DNA from: Amycolatopsis eburnea
Lineage (GTDB): Bacteria > Actinomycetota > Actinomycetes > Mycobacteriales > Pseudonocardiaceae
Length of the DNA stretch: 64,000 nt
Assembly (NCBI RefSeq): GCF_003937945.1
Contig: NZ_RSEC01000007.1
Location: 32,830 to 96,829 of the forward strand
Reading direction: 5' to 3'
Position numbers and translations under genes: made by a program. Below are positions 1 through 9,212 of the stretch, piece by piece. Within the stretch, counting starts at the first letter, position 1, and each line of letters starts with the position of its first letter. A model generated the notes under the pieces. The model searched no databases. It had not been told where the DNA came from and was given only the letters and a program-made list of their open reading frames with translations.

Positions 1-1850
1 CGCAGGTTCTCGAGGCCGTAGTTGGCCAGCACCGGGCCGGGCTCGGGCGAGACGAACAGGCCCGCGGCGAACGAGACGACCAGGTAGCCGTGCGCGACGA
101 TCCCGCCGAACAGCGGGTTCGCGGCGGCGGCCTCGGGGTCGGTGTGGGCGTAGAACGTGTCGCCGGTGAACTCGGCGAAGTGGTCGACGTCCTCCTGGGA
201 GACCACCCGCGGCCCGGCGGTCACCGAGTCGCCGATGCGCAGCTCGGCCAGGGACTTGCGGAACGGGTGGACGTCGTCTTCGGTCCGCGGCGCGCCGGTC
301 ACCCAGCGGCCGGTCACCGCCGAGAGGACCGCGGGCGAGCCCTGCACGGCGGTGCGCTGCATGTGGTGCAGCACCCCGCGGATGCCGCCCATCTCCTCGC
401 CGCCGCCCGCGCGGCCGGGGCCGCCGTGGACCAGCTGCGGCATCGGCGAACCGTGCCCGGTGGACTCCTTCGCGTCCTCGGCGTCGAGCACCAGCAGGCG
501 GCCGTGGAACGGCGCCGCGCCCAGCACGACCTCGCGCACGAACTCCTTGTCCGCGCTGACCACGGACCCGGCCAGGCTGCCGCCGCCACGCGCGGCGAAC
601 TCGACGACCTGCTCGGCGGACGTGTACGGCAGCAGCGTCGAGACCGGGCCGAACGCCTCGACCTCGTGCGGCTCGGCGCGCTCCGGGTCGGCCTTGAGCA
701 GCACCGGCGAGATGAACGCGCCGCGCTCGGCGTCGGCGTCGACCACGTCGACCTGCTCCGGGTCGCCGAAGACGACGCTGCCGGCGTCCAGCAGCGCCTT
801 CAGCGACCGCCGGACCTCCTCGCGCTGCTCCAGGCTGGCCAGCGCGCCCATCCGGACACCTTCGGCGGTGGGGTTGCCGACGGTCACCTTCGCGAGCCGC
901 TCCGAAGCCGCCGCGGCGACGTCGTCGAGCAGCGCGGCCGGCACGAACGCGCGGCGGATCGCGGTGCACTTCTGGCCCGCCTTGACCGTCATCTCCGTGG
1001 TCAGCTGCTTGACGAACAGGTCGAACTCGGTGGTGCCCTTGACCGCGTCCGGGCCGAGGATCGAGCAGTTCAGCGAGTCGGCCTCGGCGTTGAACCGGAC
1101 GGCGTTGCGGATGATCGCCGGGTGCGCGCGCAGCTTCTGCGCCGTCGACGCCGAGCCGGTGAACGACACCAGGTCCTGCGCGGTGACGTGGTCGAGCAGG
1201 TCGCCGACGCTGCCGGCGACGAACTGCAGCGAGCCCTCCGGCAGGATGCCGGACTCGACGATCAGCTCGACCAGCCGCGCGGTCAGGTACGCCGTCGAGC
1301 TGGCCGGCTTGACCAGGCTCGGAACCCCGGCCAGGAACGCGGGCGCGAACTTCTCCAGCGGACCCCAGACGGGGAAGTTGAACGCGTTGATCTGCACCGC
1401 CACGCCCCGCAGCGGGGTCGCGATGTGCTGGGCGACGAACGTGCCCCCGCGCGAAAGCGGCTCGACGGCGCCCTCGACGTAGACCGTGTCGTTCGGCAGC
1501 TCGCGCTTGCCCTTCGAGCCGTAGCTGAACAGGACGCCGATGCCGCCGTCGATGTCGAACTTCGAGTCGCCCAGCGTGGCGCCGGTGCGCGCGGAGAGCG
1601 CGTACAGCTCTTCGCGGTGTTCGCGCAGGTGCGAGGCCAGCGCCTTCAGCAGGGCCGCGCGCTGGTGGAACGTCAGTTCGCGCAGCGCCGGGCCGCCGAC
1701 GCGGCGGCCGTACGCCAGCGCGCCCGCGAAGTCGACGCCCTTCGACGAGATGCGGGCGACCTCCTCGCCCGTGGCGGCGTCGTGCAGCGGGACGCCCTCG
1801 TCCGCCGCCGTGTGCCACTCCCCGGAGACGTAGCTGCGCAGCAATGCCAT
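1..1850 (-). CDS. paaZ: PaaZ bifunctional aldehyde dehydrogenase / enoyl-CoA hydratase (3' end off window)
   Basis: Phenylacetate pathway enzyme that opens the oxepin-CoA ring (MaoC hydratase domain) and oxidises the semialdehyde (ALDH domain). Read on the minus strand from ATG at 1850 (MALLRSYVSGEW), preceded by GGGAGAGG. The ALDH domain fills residues 1 to about 520, with INAFNFPVWGPLEKFAP, the nucleotide-binding SFTGSAST and the active-site stretch VKAGQKCTAIRR (Cys). A MaoC-like hotdog domain follows (SQEDVDHFAEFTGDTFYAHTD, FGGIVAHGY) and runs off the left edge, so about 616 codons are visible. It is divergent from paaI-paaK, as expected for a shared regulatory region. Start and family are clear; only the C-terminus is missing. 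Confidence 0.95.
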   Translation of the reverse strand, partial: MALLRSYVSGEWHTAADEGVPLHDAATGEEVARISSKGVDFAGALAYGRRVGGPALRELTFHQRAALLKALASHLREHREELYALSARTGATLGDSKFDIDGGIGVLFSYGSKGKRELPNDTVYVEGAVEPLSRGGTFVAQHIATPLRGVAVQINAFNFPVWGPLEKFAPAFLAGVPSLVKPASSTAYLTARLVELIVESGILPEGSLQFVAGSVGDLLDHVTAQDLVSFTGSASTAQKLRAHPAIIRNAVRFNAEADSLNCSILGPDAVKGTTEFDLFVKQLTTEMTVKAGQKCTAIRRAFVPAALLDDVAAAASERLAKVTVGNPTAEGVRMGALASLEQREEVRRSLKALLDAGSVVFGDPEQVDVVDADAERGAFISPVLLKADPERAEPHEVEAFGPVSTLLPYTSAEQVVEFAARGGGSLAGSVVSADKEFVREVVLGAAPFHGRLLVLDAEDAKESTGHGSPMPQLVHGGPGRAGGGEEMGGIRGVLHHMQRTAVQGSPAVLSAVTGRWVTGAPRTEDDVHPFRKSLAELRIGDSVTAGPRVVSQEDVDHFAEFTGDTFYAHTDPEAAAANPLFGGIVAHGYLVVSFAAGLFVSPEPGPVLANYGLENL

Positions 1851-1879
1851 CAGGTCCGACCTCTCCCGCCGAATTACCT

Positions 1880-1893
1880 ACCGGACGTTCAGT
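1880..1893. promoter_or_regulatory. PaaR-like operator, paaZ side
   Basis: ACCGGACGTTCAGT, about 30 bases upstream of the paaZ start. It matches the second site at 1987-2000 at 10 of 14 positions (shared form ACCGnnCnTTCnGT). It resembles the dyad recognised by TetR-type PaaR repressors of other actinobacteria (remembered, not searched). The TetR gene at 3707 is the likely binder. Confidence 0.5.
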
Positions 1894-1939
1894 AATTGCC
1901 ACTGTAGCCGCTCGCCCCGGAGATCGGAAGGGGTGGCGC

Positions 1940-1968
1940 TTGACACGGCCCCGGCCACTGCCTTTACT
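1940..1968 (+). promoter_or_regulatory. Candidate paaI-paaK promoter
   Basis: TTGACA at 1940-1945, a 17-base spacer, then TTTACT at 1963-1968, about 50 bases before paaI. The operator-like site at 1987-2000 lies just downstream, where a repressor would block elongation or open-complex formation. Predicted from sequence only. Confidence 0.45.
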
Positions 1969-1986
1969 GAGCGGCACCGCGAGGTG

Positions 1987-2000
1987 ACCGTCCATTCGGT
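1987..2000. promoter_or_regulatory. PaaR-like operator, paaI side
   Basis: ACCGTCCATTCGGT, within the dyad GACCG-N6-CGGTC at 1986-2001, between the candidate promoter and the paaI start. Paired with the site at 1880-1893, it suggests that one TetR regulator controls both divergent transcripts. Confidence 0.5.
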
Positions 2001-2019
2001 CAGTCTGGAGTGACAGCGC

Positions 2020-2430
2020 ATGACCAACGCCGCGCACACCATGTTCGCCGCCGACGAGGCGTCGCGCGCGCTGGGCATCGAACTCGTCGAAGCGAGCGAA
2101 GGCCGGGCCGTCGCGACCATGACGATCACCCGCGAAATGGTCAACGGCCACGACATCGCGCACGGCGGGTACGTCTTCCTGCTCGCCGACACCGCGTTCG
2201 CCTGCGCCTGCAACACCCACGGCCCGGTCACGGTCGCCGCGGGCGCCGAAATCTCGTTCGTCGCGGCCGGCCGGCTCGGCGACCACCTGGTCGCCACGGC
2301 CACCGAGCGCACCCGCTACGGCCGCAACGGCATCTACGACGTCACCGTGCACCGGGAAACCCCCGCCGGGCCCGAGGTCGTCGCCGAATTCCGCGGCCGC
2401 AGCCGCGCCATCTCCGCGAAACGGGACTGA
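2020..2430 (+). CDS. paaI: PaaI hydroxyphenylacetyl-CoA thioesterase
   Basis: Hotdog-fold thioesterase of 136 aa that hydrolyses stalled hydroxyphenylacetyl-CoA or related CoA esters, recycling CoA during phenylacetate degradation. The family signature NGHDIAHGGYVFLLADTAF spans about residues 42-60, with the catalytic-region His and Asp in place. Length is normal for PaaI (about 135-140 aa). First gene of a paaI-paaK-tetR run, with a 2-base gap to paaK. A longer overlapping frame starting at 2010 is only an extension of the paaK frame. Confidence 0.93.
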   Translation: MTNAAHTMFAADEASRALGIELVEASEGRAVATMTITREMVNGHDIAHGGYVFLLADTAFACACNTHGPVTVAAGAEISFVAAGRLGDHLVATATERTRYGRNGIYDVTVHRETPAGPEVVAEFRGRSRAISAKRD

Positions 2431-2432
2431 CC

Positions 2433-3706
<1,274 letters not shown>

Positions 3707-3710
<4 letters not shown>

Positions 3711-4300
3711 CCGCACCCCGCCGCGGGCGCCCGGGCTACGACCTCGAATCACTGCTGCGCGTGGCGGTCAAGCTGTTCAACGAGCGCGGCTACGACGGCA
3801 CGAGCATGGAGGACCTCTCCCGCAAGCTCGGCATCACGAAATCGGCGATCTACCACCACGTGCCCAGCAAGGAGGAGCTGCTGCGGCTGTCGGTGGACCG
3901 GGCGCTGGACGGCCTGTTCGCCGTCGCCGCGGAGGCCACGGCGCTGGACGGCCGCGCGATCGACCGGCTGGAGCACCTCGTCCGCGGCAGCGTCCTGGTC
4001 CTCGCCGACCGGCTCCCGTTCGTCACGCTGCTGCTGCGCGTGCGGGGCAACACGAAGGTGGAGCGGGCGGCGCTGACCCGGCGGCGCGAGTTCGACCGCC
4101 TGGTGACGGACCTGGTGAAGCAGGCGGCGGCGGAGGGCGACATCCGCCCGGACGTCGATCCCGCCGTGACCGCCCGGCTCGTCTTCGGCATGGTCAACTC
4201 GCTGATCGAGTGGTACCGCCCCCGGCGGGGCTCCGCGGCGGAAGAGGTCGCGGACGCGGTGTGCAAGGTGGCGTTCGAAGGCCTGCGCACCGCGTCTTGA
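3707..4300 (+). CDS. TetR-family regulator, probable PaaR
   Basis: 197 aa. The N-terminal TetR helix-turn-helix covers about residues 10-55 (VKLFNERGYDGTSMEDLSRK, ITKSAIYHHVPSKEELL), followed by an all-helical ligand-binding domain. GTG start at 3707 overlaps the paaK stop by 4 bases. Cotranscription with paaI-paaK and the two similar operator-like sites between paaZ and paaI point to control of the phenylacetate genes, probably with phenylacetyl-CoA as inducer. The inducer is inferred from PaaR homologues. Confidence 0.85.
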
Positions 4301-4310
4301 GCCCGGCCGC

Positions 4311-4679
4311 TCAGGCGCGGTCGTGGAGGGTGATCCGGTAGCCGTCGGGGTCGGCGAAGGTGAACGTCCGGCCGAAGGGGCCGTCGATCGGCGCGGCCAC
4401 GATGGGGTGCCCGTCGGCGACCAGCGCGTCGTGGATGGCCTGGACGTCGGTGGCGTGCAGCCAGATCGCGGCCCCGATGCCCGGCTGCGCGACCGAGTCG
4501 AGGTCGGTGCCGGGAACGATGTCGCGGAGTGCGAAGGCGATCGGCTTCGTCTCGAAGACGACGGCGTGCGGCGGTCCGGCCGGCGAGCGGACGAGGCCGA
4601 GGTACTTCTCGTAGAACGCCTGGGAAGCGTCGAGGTCGCGCGCCTGCAGCGAGACGAAGTCGGGTCCGGTGACGGGCAT
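4311..4679 (-). CDS. VOC (glyoxalase/bleomycin-resistance fold) protein
   Basis: 122 aa from ATG at 4679, preceded by AAGAAGGAG. A single vicinal-oxygen-chelate module: FVSLQARDLDASQAFYEKYL at the start and FGRTFTFADPDGYRITLHDRA at the end, where the Asp-Pro-(Asn/Asp)-Gly segment is typical. The role could be metal-dependent dioxygenase, glyoxalase-like or drug-sequestering; sequence alone does not decide. Divergent from a MarR gene with two strong operators between them, so it is probably the MarR target, induced by a small aromatic or oxidative signal. Confidence 0.88.
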   Translation of the reverse strand: MPVTGPDFVSLQARDLDASQAFYEKYLGLVRSPAGPPHAVVFETKPIAFALRDIVPGTDLDSVAQPGIGAAIWLHATDVQAIHDALVADGHPIVAAPIDGPFGRTFTFADPDGYRITLHDRA

Positions 4680-4698
4680 GGTGTGACTCCTTCTTTCC

Positions 4699-4744
4699 GT
4701 GTCAGTCTTCTGACACGCCGAACTGTATGTCAGAATACTGACAT
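4699..4744. promoter_or_regulatory. Twin MarR-type operators
   Basis: Two perfect dyads share the core TGTCAG-N4-CTGACA: GTGTCAG-TCTT-CTGACAC at 4699-4716 and ATGTCAG-AATA-CTGACAT at 4727-4744. Their centres are 28 bases apart. The second runs into the ATG of the MarR gene at 4743; the first sits about 20 bases from the VOC start. The arrangement predicts autoregulation plus control of the divergent VOC gene. Confidence 0.8.
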
Positions 4745-5189
4745 GAGTCAAGACGGGGTCGACCTGAAGACGTCGCTGGGCTACCTGCTGAAGGAGGCGT
4801 CGAGCACGCTGCGCGCGGCGATGGAGGAGGTGCTGCGGCCGCTCGGGATGAGCGTGACGCACTACTCCTGCCTCGAACTGCTGGCGCAGCGCCCGGGCCT
4901 GTCGAACTCCGAGCTCGCGCGGGGTGCGTTCGTGACCCGGCAGACAATGAACGTGCTGCTCCAGGCCCTGGAACGAGACGGCTACGTGACCAGGCCCGCG
5001 GAAGCGCCCGTCGGGAAGGCCCTGCCCACCCGGCTCACGCCCCGCGGACGGCGGAGCCTGGAGAAGGCGACCGCGGCGGTCCGGGCCGTGGAGGTCAGGA
5101 TGCTGGCCGGGATGACCGAGGCCGAGCAGGCGGCCGCGTTCCGGAGCCTGCAGAGCATGATCCGCTCCCTGCGCGACGGCGGCGCGTAG
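4743..5189 (+). CDS. MarR-family transcriptional regulator
   Basis: 148 aa winged-helix regulator. LGMSVTHYSCLELLAQ leads into the recognition region SNSELARGAFVTRQTMNVLL (about residues 55-75), and the wing is the VGKALPTRLTPRGRR stretch. The start ATG at 4743 lies inside the second operator dyad and no Shine-Dalgarno sequence is visible, so the mRNA may be leaderless. The frame stays open far upstream, but earlier starts would have to cross the operators and the VOC gene. Likely ligand: a phenolic or oxidative signal, as in many MarR proteins (inference). Confidence 0.88.
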   Translation: MSQDGVDLKTSLGYLLKEASSTLRAAMEEVLRPLGMSVTHYSCLELLAQRPGLSNSELARGAFVTRQTMNVLLQALERDGYVTRPAEAPVGKALPTRLTPRGRRSLEKATAAVRAVEVRMLAGMTEAEQAAAFRSLQSMIRSLRDGGA

Positions 5190-5192
5190 CCG

Positions 5193-5504
5193 TCACTCCC
5201 CCGCCGCCTGCGGCGGACGGCGCGCCTGCCAGAGCAGGGCCTCGCGCAGCTGCTCGATCAGCCGTTCGTCGTCCGCTTCGGACGGGTCGACCCCGAGCGG
5301 GATCCACTGCTCGGACACCTTCTCGCCCTCGTCGTAGCCGGTGATCACGATGCCGGAGTAGGACAGCGAGCCCTCGTCGGCGCAGTCGCCGTCCGGCAGC
5401 GGCTCTTCGGCCTCGACGCCGTCGTCGAAGCTGACGTGGCGATGCTGCAGGCGGACGCTGACCCAGCGTCCGGCCGGCCGGATCGGCGCGTCTTCTTCGG
5501 TCAT
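5193..5504 (-). CDS. Conserved hypothetical protein, acidic, about 103 aa
   Basis: Family not recognised. ATG at 5504 (MTEEDAPIRPAGRW), with AGGAG 6 bases upstream, gives 103 aa. It is acidic, with no signal peptide or membrane segment. It has a VSVRLQHRHVSFDDGVEAEE segment, a YSGIVITGYDEGEKVSEQWIP core and a charged C-terminal helix. The frame extends upstream to 5648 without homology support. It lies 3 bases past the convergent MarR stop. A small cytoplasmic protein of unknown role. Confidence 0.6.
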   Translation of the reverse strand: MTEEDAPIRPAGRWVSVRLQHRHVSFDDGVEAEEPLPDGDCADEGSLSYSGIVITGYDEGEKVSEQWIPLGVDPSEADDERLIEQLREALLWQARRPPQAAGE

Positions 5505-5641
5505 CTGCTCCTGCCCCCGGTCGCGGGTCCCTGCCGTCTCGTCGCATCCGGACGCCGGGGAGTTACCAGCGGGTTGTTCCGGTTGCGTAACGACAAAGGT
5601 TGGCCTGAAACACCCCCTGCCCGCCACCGGAGCCACCCCTC

Positions 5642-5668
5642 TTGACACCAGGTCAACTGCTTGTTGAC
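5642..5668. promoter_or_regulatory. Overlapping dyads upstream of tetR
   Basis: TTGAC-N5-GTCAA at 5642-5656 overlaps GTCAAC-N5-GTTGAC at 5652-5668, ending 31 bases before the TetR start. Three half-sites (GTCAA/TTGAC) at regular spacing fit a TetR autoregulatory operator. TTGACA at 5642-5647 or 5664-5669 may double as a -35 element. Confidence 0.5.
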
Positions 5669-5698
5669 AGGGTGCCGATCCCCCGCGAGGCTGAGCGG

Positions 5699-6370
5699 AT
5701 GACCAGTGGGACCCGGCCGCGGCGCCGCCGCCTCGAACCGGCCGAACGGCGGGCGGAGATCCTCGCCGCCGCCCGGCACCTGTTCGGGGCGGGCAGCTAC
5801 GCGTCGGTGTCCACTTCGGACATCGCCGAGGCGGCCGGGGTGGCGCGCCCGCTGATCAACCACTACTTCGGCGGGAAGCGCGAGCTCTACCTGGAAGTCG
5901 TGCGGCAGCTGATGATCGTGCCCGCGCCGGTCACCGAAGCGTTGCCGGACACCACGATGGAGGAGCGGCTGGCGATCGGCGTCGAACGCTGGATCGAGGT
6001 CGTGGACCGCAACCGCGACGCGTGGCTGACCGTCATCGGGCCGGAGTCGGCCGGGCGCGACCCCGAGATCGAGCGGATCATGCTGGAGGCCGACGAGATC
6101 GCCGCCGACCGCGTCCTGGAGGCCGCACTGATGAGCGGCGTCACCGAAGGCCGCGAAGAGCTGCGCGCGATGATCCGGTCGTTCGGCGGGATGCTGCGGG
6201 CGGCGTCGCGCGAATGGCTGATCCGCGGCACGCTCGATCGCGCGGCCCTGCGCACCTTCCTCACCGATTCGATCCTGAACCTGCTGAAGCTGACCTACCC
6301 GGCGGTGCTTGCCGGGCGGCGCGGAACCGGCGGGCGAACGCCGCCGGCGTCATCCCGGTCCAGCGCTTGA
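5699..6370 (+). CDS. TetR-family transcriptional regulator
   Basis: 223 aa. N-terminal HTH: RAEILAAARHLFGAGSYASV, then STSDIAEAAGVARPLINHYF (about residues 20-60), followed by a helical ligand domain. ATG at 5699, after GAGG, is preferred over the upstream TTG at 5642, which lies in the operator. The last roughly 37 codons overlap the 3' end of the convergent AraC gene by 110 bases. The resulting tail (RRGTGGRTPPASSRSSA) looks disordered and is probably a by-product of the overlap. Target unknown; the adjacent dyads suggest autoregulation. Confidence 0.87.
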   Translation: MTSGTRPRRRRLEPAERRAEILAAARHLFGAGSYASVSTSDIAEAAGVARPLINHYFGGKRELYLEVVRQLMIVPAPVTEALPDTTMEERLAIGVERWIEVVDRNRDAWLTVIGPESAGRDPEIERIMLEADEIAADRVLEAALMSGVTEGREELRAMIRSFGGMLRAASREWLIRGTLDRAALRTFLTDSILNLLKLTYPAVLAGRRGTGGRTPPASSRSSA

Positions 6371-7346
6371 ACGCGTAGATGAAGCTCGACGCCTCGGCGT
6401 ACCCGAGCCGGTAGGCGACGTCCTCGACCGACAGCACGCCGGTGTCGAGCAGTTCCTCGGCCAGCGTGTGGCGGACTTCGTCGACCAGCGCCCGGTAGCT
6501 CGTGCCCGCTTCGGTCAGCCGGCGGCGCAGCGTGCGCGTGCTGAGCGTGAGCTGGCGGGCGATCTCGTCCATCCCGGCGTCGACGCCACCGAGGCGGACC
6601 AGGCGTTCCCGGACCTGCTGCGAGATGCCCGAGCGCTCCCGCCGCCGCGCGACGAGCGCCTCGCACTGCGCCGCGCACAGGGCGACGGTCTGGTCGTTGG
6701 CCTGCGGCAGCGGAAGCGTCAGCAGCGCCGGGTCGAGCGTCGCGCGGCACGCTTCGGCGTCGAAGCGGGGGCGCACGCCGAACGTCGTCACGTAGGCGTC
6801 CACCGCGGCCTCGGGGTGCCGGAAGCTCAGGTCGTCGAGCGCGATCTCCGGCAGCAGGTCGCGCATGACCGTGAAGATGGCGGCCAGGTCGCGCAGCACG
6901 AGGAACCGGGCGACGTCGGCGGGGACGCGCGTGTCGTCGAGCTCCAGCGTCAGGCGGTCGCTCTCGAGCGTGACGCGGGGGATGCAGAACGCGAAGCTGA
7001 GGTCGAAGTAGCGCAGCGCGAACAGCATCGCGTCGCGCAGCGTCGGGCTGCTGATGCAGGCGAAGCCGAAGATCCCGAAGGTGGTGACGCGGTAGCGGCT
7101 GCCGAGTTCGAGCGCCGTCGCGTCCGAACCGTCCAGTTCCACCAGCGCGCGGACGACGGCGAGCTCCTGGCGCGCGTCGACCTGGACTCCGGCGTCGGTC
7201 AGCAGGTCCGGTGACAGCGTCGTGGCGGCGAGCAGCTTTTCGGCGGGCAGGCCGCGCTCGGCGGCGAACCGGGTCATCAGCTCGATGCTGGCGGTGCCGC
7301 GCGGGAAGTCCCAGTCCCCGACGGCGGGGGCGGCGAGCTCGGCCAT
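6261..7346 (-). CDS. AraC-family transcriptional regulator
   Basis: 361 aa. The N-terminal half resembles the arabinose-binding-like domain of the OruR/ArgR-type AraC branch (SPTLRDAMLFALRYFDLSFAF). The C-terminal AraC HTH includes MDEIARQLTLSTRTLRRRL and VEDVAYRLGYAEASSFIYAF, then KRWTGMTPAAFARRF. The C-terminal about 35 codons are antisense to the end of the TetR gene. Because the conserved PAAF-RRF motif lies inside the overlap, the AraC reading is the constrained one. Ligand and targets unknown; the winged-helix gene at 7426 is divergent. Confidence 0.88.
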   Translation of the reverse strand: MAELAAPAVGDWDFPRGTASIELMTRFAAERGLPAEKLLAATTLSPDLLTDAGVQVDARQELAVVRALVELDGSDATALELGSRYRVTTFGIFGFACISSPTLRDAMLFALRYFDLSFAFCIPRVTLESDRLTLELDDTRVPADVARFLVLRDLAAIFTVMRDLLPEIALDDLSFRHPEAAVDAYVTTFGVRPRFDAEACRATLDPALLTLPLPQANDQTVALCAAQCEALVARRRERSGISQQVRERLVRLGGVDAGMDEIARQLTLSTRTLRRRLTEAGTSYRALVDEVRHTLAEELLDTGVLSVEDVAYRLGYAEASSFIYAFKRWTGMTPAAFARRFRAARQAPPGRSASAGSGSNR

Positions 7347-7425
7347 GGCCGGAAGTATGGATCACGGGCTTTCGGCGTGCAATCGAGGACCGGAACTGTC
7401 CGGGGTGATCGTTAGGGTGAGCGGC

Positions 7426-8520
7426 GTGGAGACCTTGAGCCGACGGGCCTTGAACCGGGCGACGCTGGAGCGCCAGCTGCTGCTCCGCCGCGCGAAGCTG
7501 TCCGCACTGGAAGCGGTCGAGCACCTGGCCGGGCTCCAGGCGCAGGCGCCGTTCCCGCCGTACTACGCGCTGTGGCCGCGGTTGCACGGCTTCCGGCCTT
7601 CGGATCTTTCGGACCTGCTGGAGAGCAGGCAGGTGGTCCGGATCGCGCTGATGCGCGGCACGGTCCACCTGGTGACGGCGGCGGACGCGCTGGCGTGGCG
7701 GCCGGTGGTCCAGGTGCTCTACGAGCGCGACCTCAAGTCGAACACCCAGCACGCGGGCCCGCTGGCGGGCGTGGACCACGACGAGGTCGCCGCGGCGGCG
7801 CGGGAACTGCTTTCGCGCTCGCCGTTGTCGAGCACGGCGCTGGGCGCGGAGCTGGCCCGGCGCTGGGACGTCCCGCCGGCGTCCCTGACCCACCTGGCGC
7901 GGGCGCGGCTGCCGCTGGTGCAGATCCCGCCGCGGGCGATCTGGGGCAAGGCCGGGCAGACGACGTACGCGTGCCTGGAGGACTGGGTCGGCTCGCCGCT
8001 CTCGCCGCCTTCGCCCGCTTCGCTGATCTCGCGCTACCTGCGCGCGTTTGGCCCGGCGTCGGTGGCGGACGTCCAGGCGTGGGCGGGCATCACCCGGCTC
8101 GGCGAAGTGGCCGCGTCGATGGACCTGCGGCGCTACCGCGACCCGGACGGGCGCGAGCTGCTCGACCTGCCGGAGCTGTCGATGCCGGACCCCGACGTAC
8201 CGGCCCCGCCGCGGCTGCTGGGGCCGTTCGACCAGACGATCCTGTCCTACGCGGACCGGACGCGGGTGATCTCCGACGAGTACCGCAAGCGGGTGATCAC
8301 GCAGAACGGGCTGGTGAAGGGAACGCTGCTGGTCGGCGGGTTCGTGCGCGGGTTCTGGGAGATCAAGACGTCGAGGAAAGCGGCGGTGGTCGAGCTGTCG
8401 CCGTTCGAGAAGCTGCCGAAGCGGGACCTGGCGGCGCTGGAGAGCGCGGCCGGGCAGCTGATGAGCTGGGCGGAGCCGGGCGCGGAGACCCAGGAGGTCA
8501 GGGTGCTGCCCGCAGCGTGA
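7426..8520 (+). CDS. AlkZ/YcaQ-like winged-helix DNA-binding protein
   Basis: 364 aa from GTG at 7426 (GTG at 7405 is also in frame). The protein fits the HTH_42 family, which includes the DNA glycosylases AlkZ and YcaQ that excise alkylated bases or unhook interstrand crosslinks. A QAQ triplet (residues 38-40, in LAGLQAQAPFPPYYALW) matches the catalytic Q-x-Q motif of that family. RGTVHLVTAADALAW and the C-terminal GTLLVGGFVRGFWE segment also fit. A role in resisting DNA-alkylating metabolites is plausible but not shown. It overlaps the 3' end of the convergent barstar-domain gene by 23 bases. Confidence 0.8.
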   Translation: METLSRRALNRATLERQLLLRRAKLSALEAVEHLAGLQAQAPFPPYYALWPRLHGFRPSDLSDLLESRQVVRIALMRGTVHLVTAADALAWRPVVQVLYERDLKSNTQHAGPLAGVDHDEVAAAARELLSRSPLSSTALGAELARRWDVPPASLTHLARARLPLVQIPPRAIWGKAGQTTYACLEDWVGSPLSPPSPASLISRYLRAFGPASVADVQAWAGITRLGEVAASMDLRRYRDPDGRELLDLPELSMPDPDVPAPPRLLGPFDQTILSYADRTRVISDEYRKRVITQNGLVKGTLLVGGFVRGFWEIKTSRKAAVVELSPFEKLPKRDLAALESAAGQLMSWAEPGAETQEVRVLPAA

Positions 8521-9184
8521 CGCCGGCGGCTTCGAGCACTTCGCGGACTCGCGGCACCTCGGGACCCACGACGGTGAACGGGGCGGTCGCACCGAAACCG
8601 CCTCTCAGGCAGTCGGCGAGTGCGTCGAGGTTCCAGCCGAAGTACCCACCCGGGCCGTTCACCGCTTCGCCGAGCGCGCAGTAGAAGCTCGCGAGGTCGG
8701 TGACGTGCGTGCCGTCGACCTGGTAGCCGGCACCCGGTGGCCGGTCGGGGCCTTCCCCGGTGCGGTGCGCCAAGGCCGCGCGGAGCCATTCGCCCCGGTC
8801 GTGCCCGGCCCAAAGGTTCTTCACGGCAGGCGGTCCGGCCGACCACAGCTCCCAGATCGGCCGCGCCGCCGGTGCGGGCGGGTCGTGGAGCGGCTCGCGC
8901 AGCACGAGGTCCGCGAGGTGGCCACCGCGCGGGAACCACTCGGCGACGTCGAGCCGGACCAGGCTCACCTCGGTCTCGATCCCGAAGCGGTCGACGGCGG
9001 CCAGTGCGTACAGCGCCGGGCGGATCTCGCGTCCGGCGCGGAGCCGGCCGAGCACCTCGTCCGGCAGGGCACAGCCTCGCAGCCGGAGCGGCTCCCCCTC
9101 GGGGCCGGTGAACACGCCTTCGGCCACCGCGCACGGGATGCGCCGGTCACCGTCGTCTTCGACCAGCACACACCGCGGGAGCAC
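8498..9184 (-). CDS. Barstar-domain protein with N-terminal extension
   Basis: 228 aa. The C-terminal about 90 residues read as a barstar (barnase inhibitor) fold: DGTHVTDLASFYCALGEAV, then FGWNLDALADCLRGGF, the usual 'W-N-L-D-A-L-x-D-x-L' signature. The first about 130 residues are of no family I recognise (VLVEDDGDRRIPCAVAEGVF; two segments rich in Trp, Pro and Arg). Barstar proteins neutralise ribonuclease toxins in the cytoplasm. No ribonuclease gene is adjacent, so this may be an orphan immunity protein or a general RNase inhibitor. Confidence 0.78.
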   Translation of the reverse strand: MLPRCVLVEDDGDRRIPCAVAEGVFTGPEGEPLRLRGCALPDEVLGRLRAGREIRPALYALAAVDRFGIETEVSLVRLDVAEWFPRGGHLADLVLREPLHDPPAPAARPIWELWSAGPPAVKNLWAGHDRGEWLRAALAHRTGEGPDRPPGAGYQVDGTHVTDLASFYCALGEAVNGPGGYFGWNLDALADCLRGGFGATAPFTVVGPEVPRVREVLEAAGVTLRAAP

Positions 9185-9212
9185 GGGCCGACCTTATCGT
9201 GGCCGGAAATCT

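Noticed and set aside
90..1895. 601-codon plus-strand open frame over the paaZ region
   Set aside because: Arg/Gly/Asp-rich low-information product; the antisense strand encodes clear PaaZ motifs.
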